DNA of 57,157 nt from Prevotellaceae bacterium (GTDB taxonomy: Bacteria > Bacteroidota > Bacteroidia > Bacteroidales > Bacteroidaceae). Every line of letters begins with the position of its first letter. Position 1 is the first letter of the stretch. Position numbers and translations under genes: made by a program. The stretch covers positions 1-57,157 of the forward strand of contig JAISIN010000063.1 in NCBI GenBank assembly GCA_031262085.1, written 5' to 3'. Below, one piece after another: positions 9,051 to 17,870 of this stretch. The notes beneath the pieces were generated by a model that was given only the letters and a program-made list of their open reading frames with translations, searched no databases and was not told the DNA's origin.

Positions 9051-10315
9051 CCTGTCAACAGATCGGCTACCACAAAACTGCTGCCTCCTACGAAGATAAA
9101 ATCTTCGGGGAGGCTTTTTTGTAAGGCGGCGCGTACAGCAGTCGGCACATCGGGATAGCTTTCGCCAGGCAAACCGAAGTCGTGTGCACGACGAGCAAGC
9201 TCCAATGCGGGCAGAGCGCGCTTCACCGAGGCACAGGTAAAATAATACTCCGCCTCGCGAGGCAGCAGTGCGAGGACACCACGAATGTCTTTATCGCTCA
9301 CCATACCTATTACAATATGCAGTTTGCGGTAAGTGCAGCGAAGACGGTGCAACTGTTCGACAACATACCGGATGCCGCCTACGTTATGACCGGTGTCGCA
9401 CACCAGCGTGGGAGAAGCATGCAGTTGCTGCCAACGCCCCATCAATCCGGTCAACTCGCATACGTGAGCAAAACCGTTGCGTATCGCTCGCTCACTCAAA
9501 CGATAACCTGCCGATATCAATAGGGGAAGCGCAGTGAGCAGTGTGCGTGTATTTTTCTCTTGATACAGGCCTTTCAATTCTACTTCCAAATCGGGATAAC
9601 AAAGCGGCTTGCCAAAATCTCCGCTATAAAAGCCTGCCTCCTGCTCGTCGGCAAAGTAAATAGGCGCCTGCATCTCTTCGGCTTTCTGTAAAAACACCGG
9701 ACGTGTGTCGGACACCGTCTCGCCTATCACAACAGGCACGCCTTGCTTAATGATACCTGCCTTCTCAAACGCTATCTGCGCAAGGGTATTGCCCAAGTAC
9801 TGCGTATGGTCAAAACTGATATTAGTGATCAGGCACAAGTCGGGACGGATAATATTGGTACAATCCAATCGCCCGCCCAAGCCCACTTCTATGACGGCAA
9901 CATCTACTTGTTGGTCGGCAAAGTAACGAAAAGCCATCGCAGTGGTCAACTCGAAAAAAGAGAGATGCAATGGTTCGAAGAATGAACGTTCTGTCTCGAC
10001 AAACCGAACAACATACTCTTCGGGCACAGGTTGTCCGTTCACACGAATGCGTTCGCGAAAGTCTATCAGATGAGGAGAGGTATACAAACCGGTTCTGTAA
10101 CCGGCTTCCTGCAGAATAGCCGCCAGCGTATGCGAACAGGAACCTTTCCCGTTGGTACCTGCCACATGAATGGTGTGGTAACTGCGATGCGGATGTCCGA
10201 AATGTTCGTCTAATGTCAGCGTATTCTCCAGCCCCTCTTTATAAGCAGTACCACCCACTTGTTGAAACATGGGAGTGCTGTTATACAAATATGCTAATGT
10301 TTGTTGGTAATCCAT
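8954..10315 (-). CDS. folC: Dihydrofolate synthase/folylpolyglutamate synthase, with C-terminal extension
   Basis: FolC adds glutamate to dihydropteroate and then to folates using ATP. From ATG at 10315 the protein has 453 residues; an upstream ATG at 10387 would put 24 unrelated residues in front. Visible are the P-loop GTNGKGS (residues 53-59), the SPHL segment YTSPHLIDFRERIRVNG, GLGGRLDCTNII and SFDHTQYLG. The usual core ends near FVGGSSFVVADLL, but here reading continues about 33 residues through antisense of ridA before a stop. That tail looks like a lost stop rather than a domain. A strong terminator separates folC from tsf. Confidence 0.93.
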   Translation of the reverse strand: MDYQQTLAYLYNSTPMFQQVGGTAYKEGLENTLTLDEHFGHPHRSYHTIHVAGTNGKGSCSHTLAAILQEAGYRTGLYTSPHLIDFRERIRVNGQPVPEEYVVRFVETERSFFEPLHLSFFELTTAMAFRYFADQQVDVAVIEVGLGGRLDCTNIIRPDLCLITNISFDHTQYLGNTLAQIAFEKAGIIKQGVPVVIGETVSDTRPVFLQKAEEMQAPIYFADEQEAGFYSGDFGKPLCYPDLEVELKGLYQEKNTRTLLTALPLLISAGYRLSERAIRNGFAHVCELTGLMGRWQQLHASPTLVCDTGHNVGGIRYVVEQLHRLRCTYRKLHIVIGMVSDKDIRGVLALLPREAEYYFTCASVKRALPALELARRAHDFGLPGESYPDVPTAVRAALQKSLPEDFIFVGGSSFVVADLLTGQRTAIHSISTHASFGSVLTATAERAGKSPSK

Positions 10316-10361
10316 CTTTTCTGTTTGAGGCAGCAAAATTACTGGAAATATTGATGACCGG

Positions 10362-10404
10362 CAAAAAAAAACGGTCGCCCGAAGCATGGCTCCGAACGAC
10401 CGTT
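10362..10404 (-). terminator. Terminator of the rplM-rpsI-rpsB-tsf operon
   Basis: AACGGTCG at 10370-10377 pairs with CGACCGTT at 10397-10404, with extra pairing inside. On the minus strand the stem is followed at once by a run of nine T. It lies just after the tsf stop and before folC. Confidence 0.8.
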
Positions 10405-10432
10405 CTATTTTTTTCTCAAAAAGAGATGTACC

Positions 10433-11257
10433 TTACTCCGCGCGCAACGTGAAACGCTTGAAATCGACAACCGTCAACTCTTTATCAAACGTTTTCAGAT
10501 AGTCGGCTACCGTCAACTTGGCGTCTTGAACATACTCTTGCTTCAACAGGCAAGCTTCTTTATAGAACTTGCTCAAACGACCCAGTGCAATCTTTTCGAT
10601 CATGTTCTCGGGTTTACCTTCCTGGCGTGCTTTCTCGGCAGCAATTTCTTTTTCTTGCGCCAAGACGGCTTCCGGAACACCCTTCTCATCAACAGCAATC
10701 GGCGACATAGCAGCAACTTGCATAGCTATATCATGACCAACGCTACCTTCAACAACCTTGTTGAGCAATACCATTGTGCAGAGGAAATTCTTATGCTGAT
10801 GATTATAGGTAGCAATAGAGGCGCCTTCCAGCGTCATATAGCCATCCAACTCCATTTTTTCGCCGGTGATGCCGCTTCTGTCGATCACAGCTTGTGCCAC
10901 GGTTACATCTCCCAATGGAAGGGTTTTCACCTCGTCTAACGTTTTGCACTTGTTGGCAATGGCAGCATCCAGAATATCACTTGCCAATTTGATAAAATCG
11001 GCATTCTTGGCAACGAAATCGGTCTCGCACTTCAGCGCAATGATTGCACCAAATCCATCGACAGCCTTTACCAGAACGCAACCTTCGGAAGCATCACGGT
11101 CGGAACGTTTGGCAGCTACTGCCTGTCCCTTCTCACGAATAATCTTGATAGCCTGATCGAAATCTCCATTGGCTTCGGTCAGCGCATTTTTACAATCCAT
11201 CATACCGGCTCCGGTCATTTTGCGGAGCTTGGTAACATCAGCCATTGTTACAGCCAT
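10433..11257 (-). CDS. tsf: Elongation factor Ts
   Basis: EF-Ts is the nucleotide exchange factor for EF-Tu. The 274-residue product starts MAVTMADVTKLRKMTGAGMM and then DCKNALTEANGD, the conserved N-terminal UBA-like region, followed by KGQAVAAKRSDRDASEG and the core DFVAKNADF. The start at 11257 agrees with my recollection of Bacteroides EF-Ts; ATG at 11245 is the other option. It is 64 bases downstream of rpsB, the classic S2-EF-Ts pairing, and ends the ribosomal operon at a strong terminator. Confidence 0.97.
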   Translation of the reverse strand: MAVTMADVTKLRKMTGAGMMDCKNALTEANGDFDQAIKIIREKGQAVAAKRSDRDASEGCVLVKAVDGFGAIIALKCETDFVAKNADFIKLASDILDAAIANKCKTLDEVKTLPLGDVTVAQAVIDRSGITGEKMELDGYMTLEGASIATYNHQHKNFLCTMVLLNKVVEGSVGHDIAMQVAAMSPIAVDEKGVPEAVLAQEKEIAAEKARQEGKPENMIEKIALGRLSKFYKEACLLKQEYVQDAKLTVADYLKTFDKELTVVDFKRFTLRAE

Positions 11258-11321
11258 ATTCTTATTCCTTTCTTTTAATGATTAGTGAATTGTTGATGGG
11301 ATCAACAATTGTTATAGTTGA

Positions 11322-12164
11322 TTAGGCTTCGTCTTCTTTCAAGTAAGCGGCAGCCTTGGCAGCATTGATAGCCTCTTCGTCGGTTTTATCCAGACGGGCT
11401 TTACTGCTTCTCTTCTTTCCACCACGTCCGCCGCCGGCAGGAGCTTCACCGGCAGCTTCCATATCTACCTTTTCGGCTTTACGCTCTTCCAAACCTTCTT
11501 GTATGGCTGCACAGCAAGCATCGAGTATAATTTCGACAGACTTGGTAGCATCATCGTTAGCTGGAACGACAAAGTCGATATTGGTAGGATCCGAATTGGT
11601 GTCTACGATACCGAAAACAGGAATACCCAAACGGTTAGCTTCGCGTACTGCGATGTTTTCTTTCATTACATCGACCACAAACACGGCCGACGGCAGACGC
11701 GTAAGGTCGGCTATCGAACCCAAGTTTTTATCCAACTTAGCACGTTGACGTGAGATTTGCAAAATTTCACGCTTCGACAGATTAGCATAAGTACCGTCAT
11801 TGGTCAGTTTGTCGATAGTAGCCATCTTTTTCACTGCTTTACGGATGGTGGGGAAGTTGGTCAGCATACCGCCCGGCCAGCGTTCGATTACATAAGGCAT
11901 GTTTACAGAGGCAGCCTTGTCAGCCAACACTTGCTTGGCTTGTTTTTTAGTAGCAACAAACAGGATTTTCTTTCCTGATTTAGCGATTTGTTTCAAAGCT
12001 TCGGCAGCTTCGTCTATTTTCGCTACGGTTTTGTGAAGGTCAATGATATGAATACCATTGCGTTCCATGAAAATGTAGGGAGCCATGGCAGGGTTCCACT
12101 TTCTTTTTAAGTGCCCGAAGTGGCAACCGGCTTCCAATAAGGAGTCAAAATTTGTTCTCGACAT
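11322..12164 (-). CDS. rpsB: 30S ribosomal protein S2
   Basis: This 280-residue protein is S2, needed on the small subunit for S1 binding. The family signatures GCHFGHLKRKWNPAMAPYIF and GIPVFGIVDTNSDPTNIDFV are clear, along with PGGMLTNFPTIRKAVKKM. Beyond the normal core it has a charged, alanine- and glycine-rich tail of about 50 residues (GEAPAGGGRGGKKRSSKARL), a feature I recall from Bacteroides S2. It lies between rpsI and tsf in the ribosomal operon. Confidence 0.97.
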   Translation of the reverse strand: MSRTNFDSLLEAGCHFGHLKRKWNPAMAPYIFMERNGIHIIDLHKTVAKIDEAAEALKQIAKSGKKILFVATKKQAKQVLADKAASVNMPYVIERWPGGMLTNFPTIRKAVKKMATIDKLTNDGTYANLSKREILQISRQRAKLDKNLGSIADLTRLPSAVFVVDVMKENIAVREANRLGIPVFGIVDTNSDPTNIDFVVPANDDATKSVEIILDACCAAIQEGLEERKAEKVDMEAAGEAPAGGGRGGKKRSSKARLDKTDEEAINAAKAAAYLKEDEA

Positions 12165-12274
12165 GATTGTGTCTTTTTAAATTGTTTACTTTCTTTTTTG
12201 TTTTTCCTAAACCAACCGCCGGGTAGTCGCATAGGCAAGTCCCGGTAGTTTAGATACTAAACGAATGCTCACTA

Positions 12275-12661
12275 TTAACGCTTGCTGAACTGGAATCTGC
12301 GACGCGCTTTCGGGCGTCCCGGCTTTTTACGTTCCACTGCACGCGGATCGCGTGTCATAAAGCCTTCCGAACGCAAAGCAGCCTTATCGTCTGCATTGAT
12401 TTTCACCAAAGCGCGGGCAATAGCCAGTCGCAATGCTTGCGATTGTCCTGTAAATCCGCCACCACAAAGGTTGACTTTGATATCGTACTTCTCGGCAACG
12501 CCCAATTTATTCAGCGGTTGCTTCACCACGTACTGCAGAATGCTCGAAGGGAAATACTGCGCAAGGTCTCTTTTATTAATGGTAATCTTACCTGTACCTT
12601 CGGTTACGAAAATGCGCGCGATAGCACTTTTACGTCTGCCTAATGCATTTACTACTTCCAT
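12275..12661 (-). CDS. rpsI: 30S ribosomal protein S9
   Basis: The 128-residue protein matches S9: VNALGRRKSAIARIFV at the start, GGGFTGQSQALRLAIARAL in the middle, and the basic tail ERKKPGRPKARRRFQFSKR that reaches the P-site tRNA. The gene begins 7 bases after the rplM stop, so L13 and S9 are made together as in most bacteria. No irregularities seen. Confidence 0.97.
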   Translation of the reverse strand: MEVVNALGRRKSAIARIFVTEGTGKITINKRDLAQYFPSSILQYVVKQPLNKLGVAEKYDIKVNLCGGGFTGQSQALRLAIARALVKINADDKAALRSEGFMTRDPRAVERKKPGRPKARRRFQFSKR

Positions 12662-12668
12662 TTATCTC

Positions 12669-13130
12669 TTATTTAAGTGCGTTAATATCAATTACCTTCG
12701 GGTTTTGCGCCTCGTGCTTGTGCTCACTGCCGGCATACACATACATATTACCCAGCAGTTTAGCGCCCAATCTATTCTTAGGCAGCATACCTTTTACTAC
12801 TTTTCTCAATAAACGATCGTCGCCATTGGGTTTAGCCTGCAAACGCGCAGGTGTCATTTCACGTTGACCGCCTGGGTATCCGGTGTACGACAGGTATATT
12901 CTGTCTGTCCACTTATTACCTGTCATCTTAATTTTATCGGCATTGATGATAATTACATTATCGCCGCAATCTACATGAGGAGTAAAGTTGGGTTTATACT
13001 TTCCTCTCAACAGCTTTGCCACTTTAGCACCCAGTCGACCCAAAATTTGGTCGGTAGCATCTACAACCACCCATTCTTTGGTTACTGTTGCTTTATTGGC
13101 AGAAATGGTCTTGTAACTTAAAGTATCCAC
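12669..13130 (-). CDS. rplM: 50S ribosomal protein L13
   Basis: This 153-residue product matches L13, an early assembly protein of the large subunit. Motifs include WVVVDATDQILGRLGAKVAK, DNVIIINADKIKMTGNKW and the loop GMLPKNRLG. It is the first gene of the operon rplM-rpsI-rpsB-tsf; a well-matched promoter lies 122 bases upstream of its ATG. Confidence 0.97.
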   Translation of the reverse strand: MDTLSYKTISANKATVTKEWVVVDATDQILGRLGAKVAKLLRGKYKPNFTPHVDCGDNVIIINADKIKMTGNKWTDRIYLSYTGYPGGQREMTPARLQAKPNGDDRLLRKVVKGMLPKNRLGAKLLGNMYVYAGSEHKHEAQNPKVIDINALK

Positions 13131-13251
13131 TCTTAATTTTGTTATTTGATTGTTACTACTAAATACTTCACCGCGTCATAATCTCCTCGGGCAAAAGGAT
13201 TAAGCCGCTATGAATGAGTTGCTTATTCTATACCATACAGAATTTGGCTTG

Positions 13252-13281
13252 CAAAGGTACGCTTTTTCCAAAAAGCAGCAA
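13252..13281 (-). promoter_or_regulatory. Promoter of the rplM-rpsI-rpsB-tsf operon
   Basis: On the minus strand the -7 box reads TACCTTTG (13259 down to 13252) and TTG lies at 13281-13279, with 19 bases between. Transcription would start near 13245, leaving a leader of roughly 115 bases before rplM, enough room for autogenous control, though no structure was worked out. Confidence 0.7.
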
Positions 13282-13323
13282 ATCTTTTCGTTGTTTTTTA
13301 AAGATAGCAACGTCCTTTTCTGC

Positions 13324-14727
13324 CTAAAAATCCGCATTATGGGGAGTACGGGGGAACGGTATGACGTCGCGAATGTTTGCCATTCCAGTAACAAAAAGCA
13401 ACAAACGTTCGAATCCCAAGCCAAATCCGGAGTGTGGGCAAGTACCAAATTTGCGGGTATCGAGATACCACCACATATCTTTCATCGGAATATGCATCTC
13501 GTCGATACGTACCAAAAGTTTATTGTAATCGGCTTCACGTTCCGACCCGCCGATAATTTCTCCGATCTTCGGGAAGAGCACATCCATGGCACGAACTGTT
13601 TTACCGTCTTCATTCTGTTTCATGTAGAATGCCTTTATCTCCTTGGGATAATCTGTTAAAATAACCGGACGTTTGAAATGCATCTCAACCAGATAGCGTT
13701 CGTGTTCGGATGCCAAGTCGGCGCCCCAATAAACGGGAAACCCAAACTTATGTCCATGAGCAACAGCCTCTTCCAATATCCGAATACCTTCAGTATAAGA
13801 CAAGCGCACAAACGGCTCTTTCAATACACCCTGCAACCGCTCTATCAGTTCCTTATCAAACATATTGTTGAGGAACTGCACATCATCGGCACAGTTATCC
13901 AACGCCCATTGCACACAATACTTGATGAACTCTTCCGCCAGATCCATGTTGTCTGTAATATCGTTGAACGCCACTTCCGGCTCTATCATCCAAAACTCTG
14001 CCAAGTGGCGGGGAGTATTAGAATTTTCGGCACGGAAGGTGGGTCCGAAAGTATAAATAGCGCCCAACGCCGTAGCCGCCAATTCTCCTTCTAACTGTCC
14101 GGACACCGTGAGGCTGGTCTGTTTGCCAAAGAAATCATCGTCGTAAGTAATGCTGCCACGTTCATCTTTCTTCAAGTCGTACAAATTCTTAGTCGTTACC
14201 TGAAACATCTGACCGGCGCCTTCACAATCGGAACCGGTAATGATGGGAGTATGAAAATATACGAATCCTTTTTGATGGAAGAATGTATGGATAGCTATTG
14301 CCATGTGGTGCCGAATGCGAAAAACAGCGCCAAACGTATTTGTTCGCGGACGCAAGTGGGCAATCTCTCGTAAAAACTCCAATGTATGTCCTTTCTTTTG
14401 CAACGGATAAGTGTTGTCGCAGGTTCCTAAAATCTCTATTTCGCGTGCCTGAATTTCCGCCTTTTGCCCTGATCCGACCGATTCGGTCAAAACACCGTTT
14501 ACACTCAGGCAAGCGCCGGTGGTGATATCCTTCAGCATCTCTTCGTCAAAGTTGCCTAAATCGACAACTATCTGCACGTTATGAATGGTTGAACCGTCAT
14601 TTAGTGCGATGAAGTTCACCTGTTTGCTTCCCCGGCGGGTACGAACCCAACCTTTTACGTTTACCTGTGTACCAAAGTCCTCTCGTTGTAGCAGGTCGAC
14701 AATTTTTGTTCTACTGATTTTATTCAT
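13324..14727 (-). CDS. asnS: Asparaginyl-tRNA synthetase
   Basis: This class II enzyme charges tRNA(Asn). The 467 residues have an N-terminal OB fold ([20 protein letters not shown]) and a catalytic domain with motif 2 ([19 protein letters not shown]) and motif 3 ([15 protein letters not shown]). FEMIEPE-type residues and the [10 protein letters not shown] segment favour AsnRS over AspRS. A short palindrome separates it from the rluB-like gene upstream. The C-terminus [15 protein letters not shown] is typical. Confidence 0.96.
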   Translation of the reverse strand: MNKISRTKIVDLLQREDFGTQVNVKGWVRTRRGSKQVNFIALNDGSTIHNVQIVVDLGNFDEEMLKDITTGACLSVNGVLTESVGSGQKAEIQAREIEILGTCDNTYPLQKKGHTLEFLREIAHLRPRTNTFGAVFRIRHHMAIAIHTFFHQKGFVYFHTPIITGSDCEGAGQMFQVTTKNLYDLKKDERGSITYDDDFFGKQTSLTVSGQLEGELAATALGAIYTFGPTFRAENSNTPRHLAEFWMIEPEVAFNDITDNMDLAEEFIKYCVQWALDNCADDVQFLNNMFDKELIERLQGVLKEPFVRLSYTEGIRILEEAVAHGHKFGFPVYWGADLASEHERYLVEMHFKRPVILTDYPKEIKAFYMKQNEDGKTVRAMDVLFPKIGEIIGGSEREADYNKLLVRIDEMHIPMKDMWWYLDTRKFGTCPHSGFGLGFERLLLFVTGMANIRDVIPFPRTPHNADF

Positions 14728-14776
14728 AAGTAGTTATATCTCCTTTGTATACGTTAGTTTATCTAAATAATAGTAA

Positions 14777-14795
14777 GGCGCGAAATAATCGCGCC
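14777..14795 (-). terminator. Small GC-rich hairpin between the rluB-like gene and asnS
   Basis: GGCGCGA at 14777-14783 pairs with TCGCGCC at 14789-14795 around a 5-base loop. The following T content on the minus strand is weak, so it may be a poor terminator or an attenuator ahead of asnS. Confidence 0.4.
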
Positions 14796-14828
14796 CTACA
14801 CCTTTTCATATTTGCGGAATGGAGTTGA

Positions 14829-16235
14829 TTATTCAAACGATCCCATATTCAGGAAGTTTACCTCCTGTTGATTGAGAAAACGCCACTCGCCCCGACGCAA
14901 CCCTTTCTTAGTCAGTCCGGCAAAGAGCACGCGATCGAGTTTTGTTACTTTGTAGCCGAGTGATTCGAAGATACGTCGCACAACCCGATTCTTACCCGAA
15001 TGTATTTCAATACCGATCACATTGCGTTTTACGTCGTCAGCATAGCTGATTTCGTCGGCATGTATTTCGCCGTCATCCAGTTTAATGCCGGTTGCTATCT
15101 GATTCATATCGCCAACCGCCAAGTTCTTATCCAGCGTTACCAGATATACCTTCTTTTTCAGGTACTGCGGGTGAGTAAGTTTAGACGACAGTTCACCGTC
15201 GTTCGTCAACAAAAGTACTCCGGTAGTATTACGGTCTAACCGACCAACCGGATAGATGCGTTCTTCACACGCTCCCTTCACCAAGTCCATCACCGTGCGA
15301 CGCGCGTGCGGATCATCCGTAGTGGTTACACAATCTTTCGGCTTATTCAGTAAGATGTATATCTTACGTTCGATGCTTACGGGTTGTTCGTGGAACTTCA
15401 CTTCATCGCCGCGTTGAATCTTAGTTCCAAGTTCGGTTACTACCACTCCGTTTACCGATACAACTCCCGCCGCGATAAACTCATCGGCCTCTCGACGCGA
15501 GCATACGCCTGCATTAGCAAGGTATTTATTCAAACGAATCGGCTCACTTGGGTCGATATAACGTTCTCTGTACTCAATCTGTTTCTTCTTGGTGTACTTG
15601 GCATTAGGATTGTAATCTCCTGTACGTCGCTGTTGCGGACGGGCAAATCCCCCTTGATTAGGAGCACCGTTAAAACGCGGGCGTTGCTGTTGCGGGCGAT
15701 TATTGCCGTAGTTAGAGCGTTGCTGTCCGCCGCCATTCGCATTAAAGCGCGGTCGCTGCGGGCGGTCGTTGCCGTATGACGGTCGTTGTTGCTGTCCGTC
15801 ATTGTTGTTGTAGCGCGGACGGAATCCACCGCCGTTGTTGTTACCATACGAGCGTTGTTGTCCGTCGCTGTTATTGTTGTTGTAGCGCGGACGGAATCCA
15901 CCGCCGTTGTTGTTACCATACGAACGTTGTTGCTGTTGCCCGTCGTTGTTGTAGTGCGGACGATAAGGACGATCATTGCCATACGAACGGTCGTTGTTGT
16001 TGTACGGGCGATCGTTGTTGTACGGGCGCTGGGGACGTTCACCGTTTTCGGCGCTGGGATTAAAGCGCGGACGATAGGGACGTTCACCGTTGTTGTTACC
16101 ATACGACGGTCGCTGGGGGCGGTCACCTCCTTCACGATTGTACGAAGGACGGTTGTAGTTGTTCTCTCCTTCAAATCTGTTGCCTGAATTCTCCTCTTCG
16201 GAAGACATTTCACGCCAATTGTCATTTTCACTCAT
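14829..16235 (-). CDS. RsuA/RluB-type rRNA pseudouridine synthase with long disordered N-terminus
   Basis: The C-terminal half of this 468-residue protein is a pseudouridine synthase of the RluB/RsuA group: an S4 RNA-binding domain (residues about 230-290, IRLNKYLANAGVCSRREADE) and a catalytic domain with GRLDRNTTGVLLLTNDGELS, where the Asp in GRLD is the nucleophile. RluB modifies U2605 of 23S rRNA. The first 215 or so residues are low complexity, rich in Asn, Gly, Arg, Pro and Gln (repeats such as YNNNDGQQQ and GGGFRPRYNNN). The repeats are also visible in the DNA. The disordered arm probably binds RNA; that is inference. Confidence 0.88.
   Translation of the reverse strand: MSENDNWREMSSEEENSGNRFEGENNYNRPSYNREGGDRPQRPSYGNNNGERPYRPRFNPSAENGERPQRPYNNDRPYNNNDRSYGNDRPYRPHYNNDGQQQQRSYGNNNGGGFRPRYNNNNSDGQQRSYGNNNGGGFRPRYNNNDGQQQRPSYGNDRPQRPRFNANGGGQQRSNYGNNRPQQQRPRFNGAPNQGGFARPQQRRTGDYNPNAKYTKKKQIEYRERYIDPSEPIRLNKYLANAGVCSRREADEFIAAGVVSVNGVVVTELGTKIQRGDEVKFHEQPVSIERKIYILLNKPKDCVTTTDDPHARRTVMDLVKGACEERIYPVGRLDRNTTGVLLLTNDGELSSKLTHPQYLKKKVYLVTLDKNLAVGDMNQIATGIKLDDGEIHADEISYADDVKRNVIGIEIHSGKNRVVRRIFESLGYKVTKLDRVLFAGLTKKGLRRGEWRFLNQQEVNFLNMGSFE
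15780..16130. repeat. Imperfect coding tandem repeats in the rluB-like gene
   Basis: The segment is built from related units encoding Asn/Gly/Arg-rich stretches. A longer unit with GGGFRPRYNNN occurs twice almost identically near 15810-15850 and 15875-15915. Such arrays can change length by slippage. Confidence 0.6.
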
Positions 16236-16360
16236 AGTTCTTATTCGAATAAAATTAAACGTTTGACCTCACGGTCATTCTAAAGTCACTCTTACCTTAC
16301 AATGTTTTAATAATATAATAATTCATTTAATTGCAACGTTATTGCCTATACATTTGTGAG

Positions 16361-17707
16361 CTAAATGCCGGTATAGTTATGCGGTGTTATCATCCACAAC
16401 TCCTCTTTCACGGCATCTGATACATTCAATGATGCGATAAATTCTTTGATGGATTGTCCGGTGACAGCCTGTCCGGTACGTGTCAGTGCTTTCAGCGTTT
16501 CATACGGATGTGGATATCCCTCTCTACGCAAAATGGTCTGAATAGCTTCGGCCACCACATTCCAACAATTATCCAAGTCTTTATATATGGCATCTGCATT
16601 CAACCGCAATTTACCTAAACCTTTTAACGAACTGTGCAGCGCAATCAGTGTATGTCCTAAGGGAACCCCTACATTTCTTAGCACGGTAGAGTCGGTTAAG
16701 TCGCGCTGCAACCGAGATATTGGCAGTTTATTCGACAAATGCGTAAACATAGCATTTGCCATACCCAAATTGCCTTCCGCGTTTTCAAAATCAATCGGAT
16801 TGACCTTGTGTGGCATAGCACTCGATCCTACTTCATCTGCTTTGATTTGCTGCTTAAAATATTCCATAGATATGTATTGCCAAAAATCACGATTCATGTC
16901 AATCATCACCGTATTGAGACGTCGCATTGCATCAAAGGCGGCAGCAAGATTATCGTAATTGGATATTTGAGTAGTATATTCTTCGCGCTCCAATCCCAAT
17001 TTCTCTGCAACAAACCGATCGCCGAATGTCTTCCAGTCGATATCAGGATAAGCCACATGGTGTGCATTAAAGTTTCCTGTTGCACCACCAAATTTCGCTG
17101 TTATCGGACATTTCTTCAAGGCATCAAGCTGACGTTCAAGTCTGTAAGCATAAACCTTTATTTCTTTACCCAAGCGTGTGGGAGAAGCCGGCTGTCCGTG
17201 TGTATGCGCCAGCATAGGGATATCTTTCCAGCAAGTGGCGAGGTCATTCAACCTTGCCACTATTTCTTCAATCAGCGGATAGTACACTTGCAGCAAGGCA
17301 TCCTTTATTGATAACGGTACTGCAGTATTATTTATATCTTGAGAAGTTAGCCCAAAATGCACAAACTCTTTATAGTCGGCAACATCAGGCATCAATTCAT
17401 CTATTTTTTCCTTTAAGAAGTATTCCACAGCCTTGACATCGTGATTCGTCACACTTTCAATGCCTTTTACGCGCTTAGCATCCTCTTCCGAGAAATATCG
17501 GTAGATGACACGCAATTTATCGAAACAAGCTGTGGGGAATCCGTTTAGCTGTGGCAACGGTAGTTCGCATAAGGTGATAAAATATTCTACTTCAATCTGT
17601 ATGCGATATTTTATCAATGCATATTCAGAGAAGTAAGCCGCCAAGGCTTCAGTTTTTCCTCTATATCGACCGTCAATCGGTGAGATGGCGGTAAGCACGT
17701 CAAGCAT
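16361..17707 (-). CDS. purB: Adenylosuccinate lyase
   Basis: PurB removes fumarate from SAICAR and from adenylosuccinate in purine synthesis. Starting at ATG 17707 gives 448 residues beginning MLDVLTAISPIDGRYRGK, which fits the family; an upstream start at 17776 would add 23 unlikely residues. The signature GSSAMPHKVNPIDFENAEG is present, along with the catalytic-His segment AHTHGQPASPT and FGLTSQDINNTA. A box reading TATTTTTG on the minus strand at 17734-17741 is a possible -7 element. The genes around it run in the same direction but with spacers. Confidence 0.96.
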   Translation of the reverse strand: MLDVLTAISPIDGRYRGKTEALAAYFSEYALIKYRIQIEVEYFITLCELPLPQLNGFPTACFDKLRVIYRYFSEEDAKRVKGIESVTNHDVKAVEYFLKEKIDELMPDVADYKEFVHFGLTSQDINNTAVPLSIKDALLQVYYPLIEEIVARLNDLATCWKDIPMLAHTHGQPASPTRLGKEIKVYAYRLERQLDALKKCPITAKFGGATGNFNAHHVAYPDIDWKTFGDRFVAEKLGLEREEYTTQISNYDNLAAAFDAMRRLNTVMIDMNRDFWQYISMEYFKQQIKADEVGSSAMPHKVNPIDFENAEGNLGMANAMFTHLSNKLPISRLQRDLTDSTVLRNVGVPLGHTLIALHSSLKGLGKLRLNADAIYKDLDNCWNVVAEAIQTILRREGYPHPYETLKALTRTGQAVTGQSIKEFIASLNVSDAVKEELWMITPHNYTGI

Positions 17708-17870
17708 CATACGTTTTATTGAGTTATAGGCTGCAAAAATAGTGTTTTTTTCTAAGATGGCAGGCAAGTGTATCACTTATTTCCCTAAAAAACCATAATT
17801 TGAGAGGTAAACGGATTGCATCGCTTAAAAAAGCAGATGCAATCCGTAGAGATTATTAATAAAAAAGGCT

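Noticed and set aside
15530..16231. Thr/Val-rich minus-strand frame of 233 codons, and plus-strand frames in the same region
   Set aside because: They are shadows of the repetitive 5' part of the rluB-like gene in other frames.
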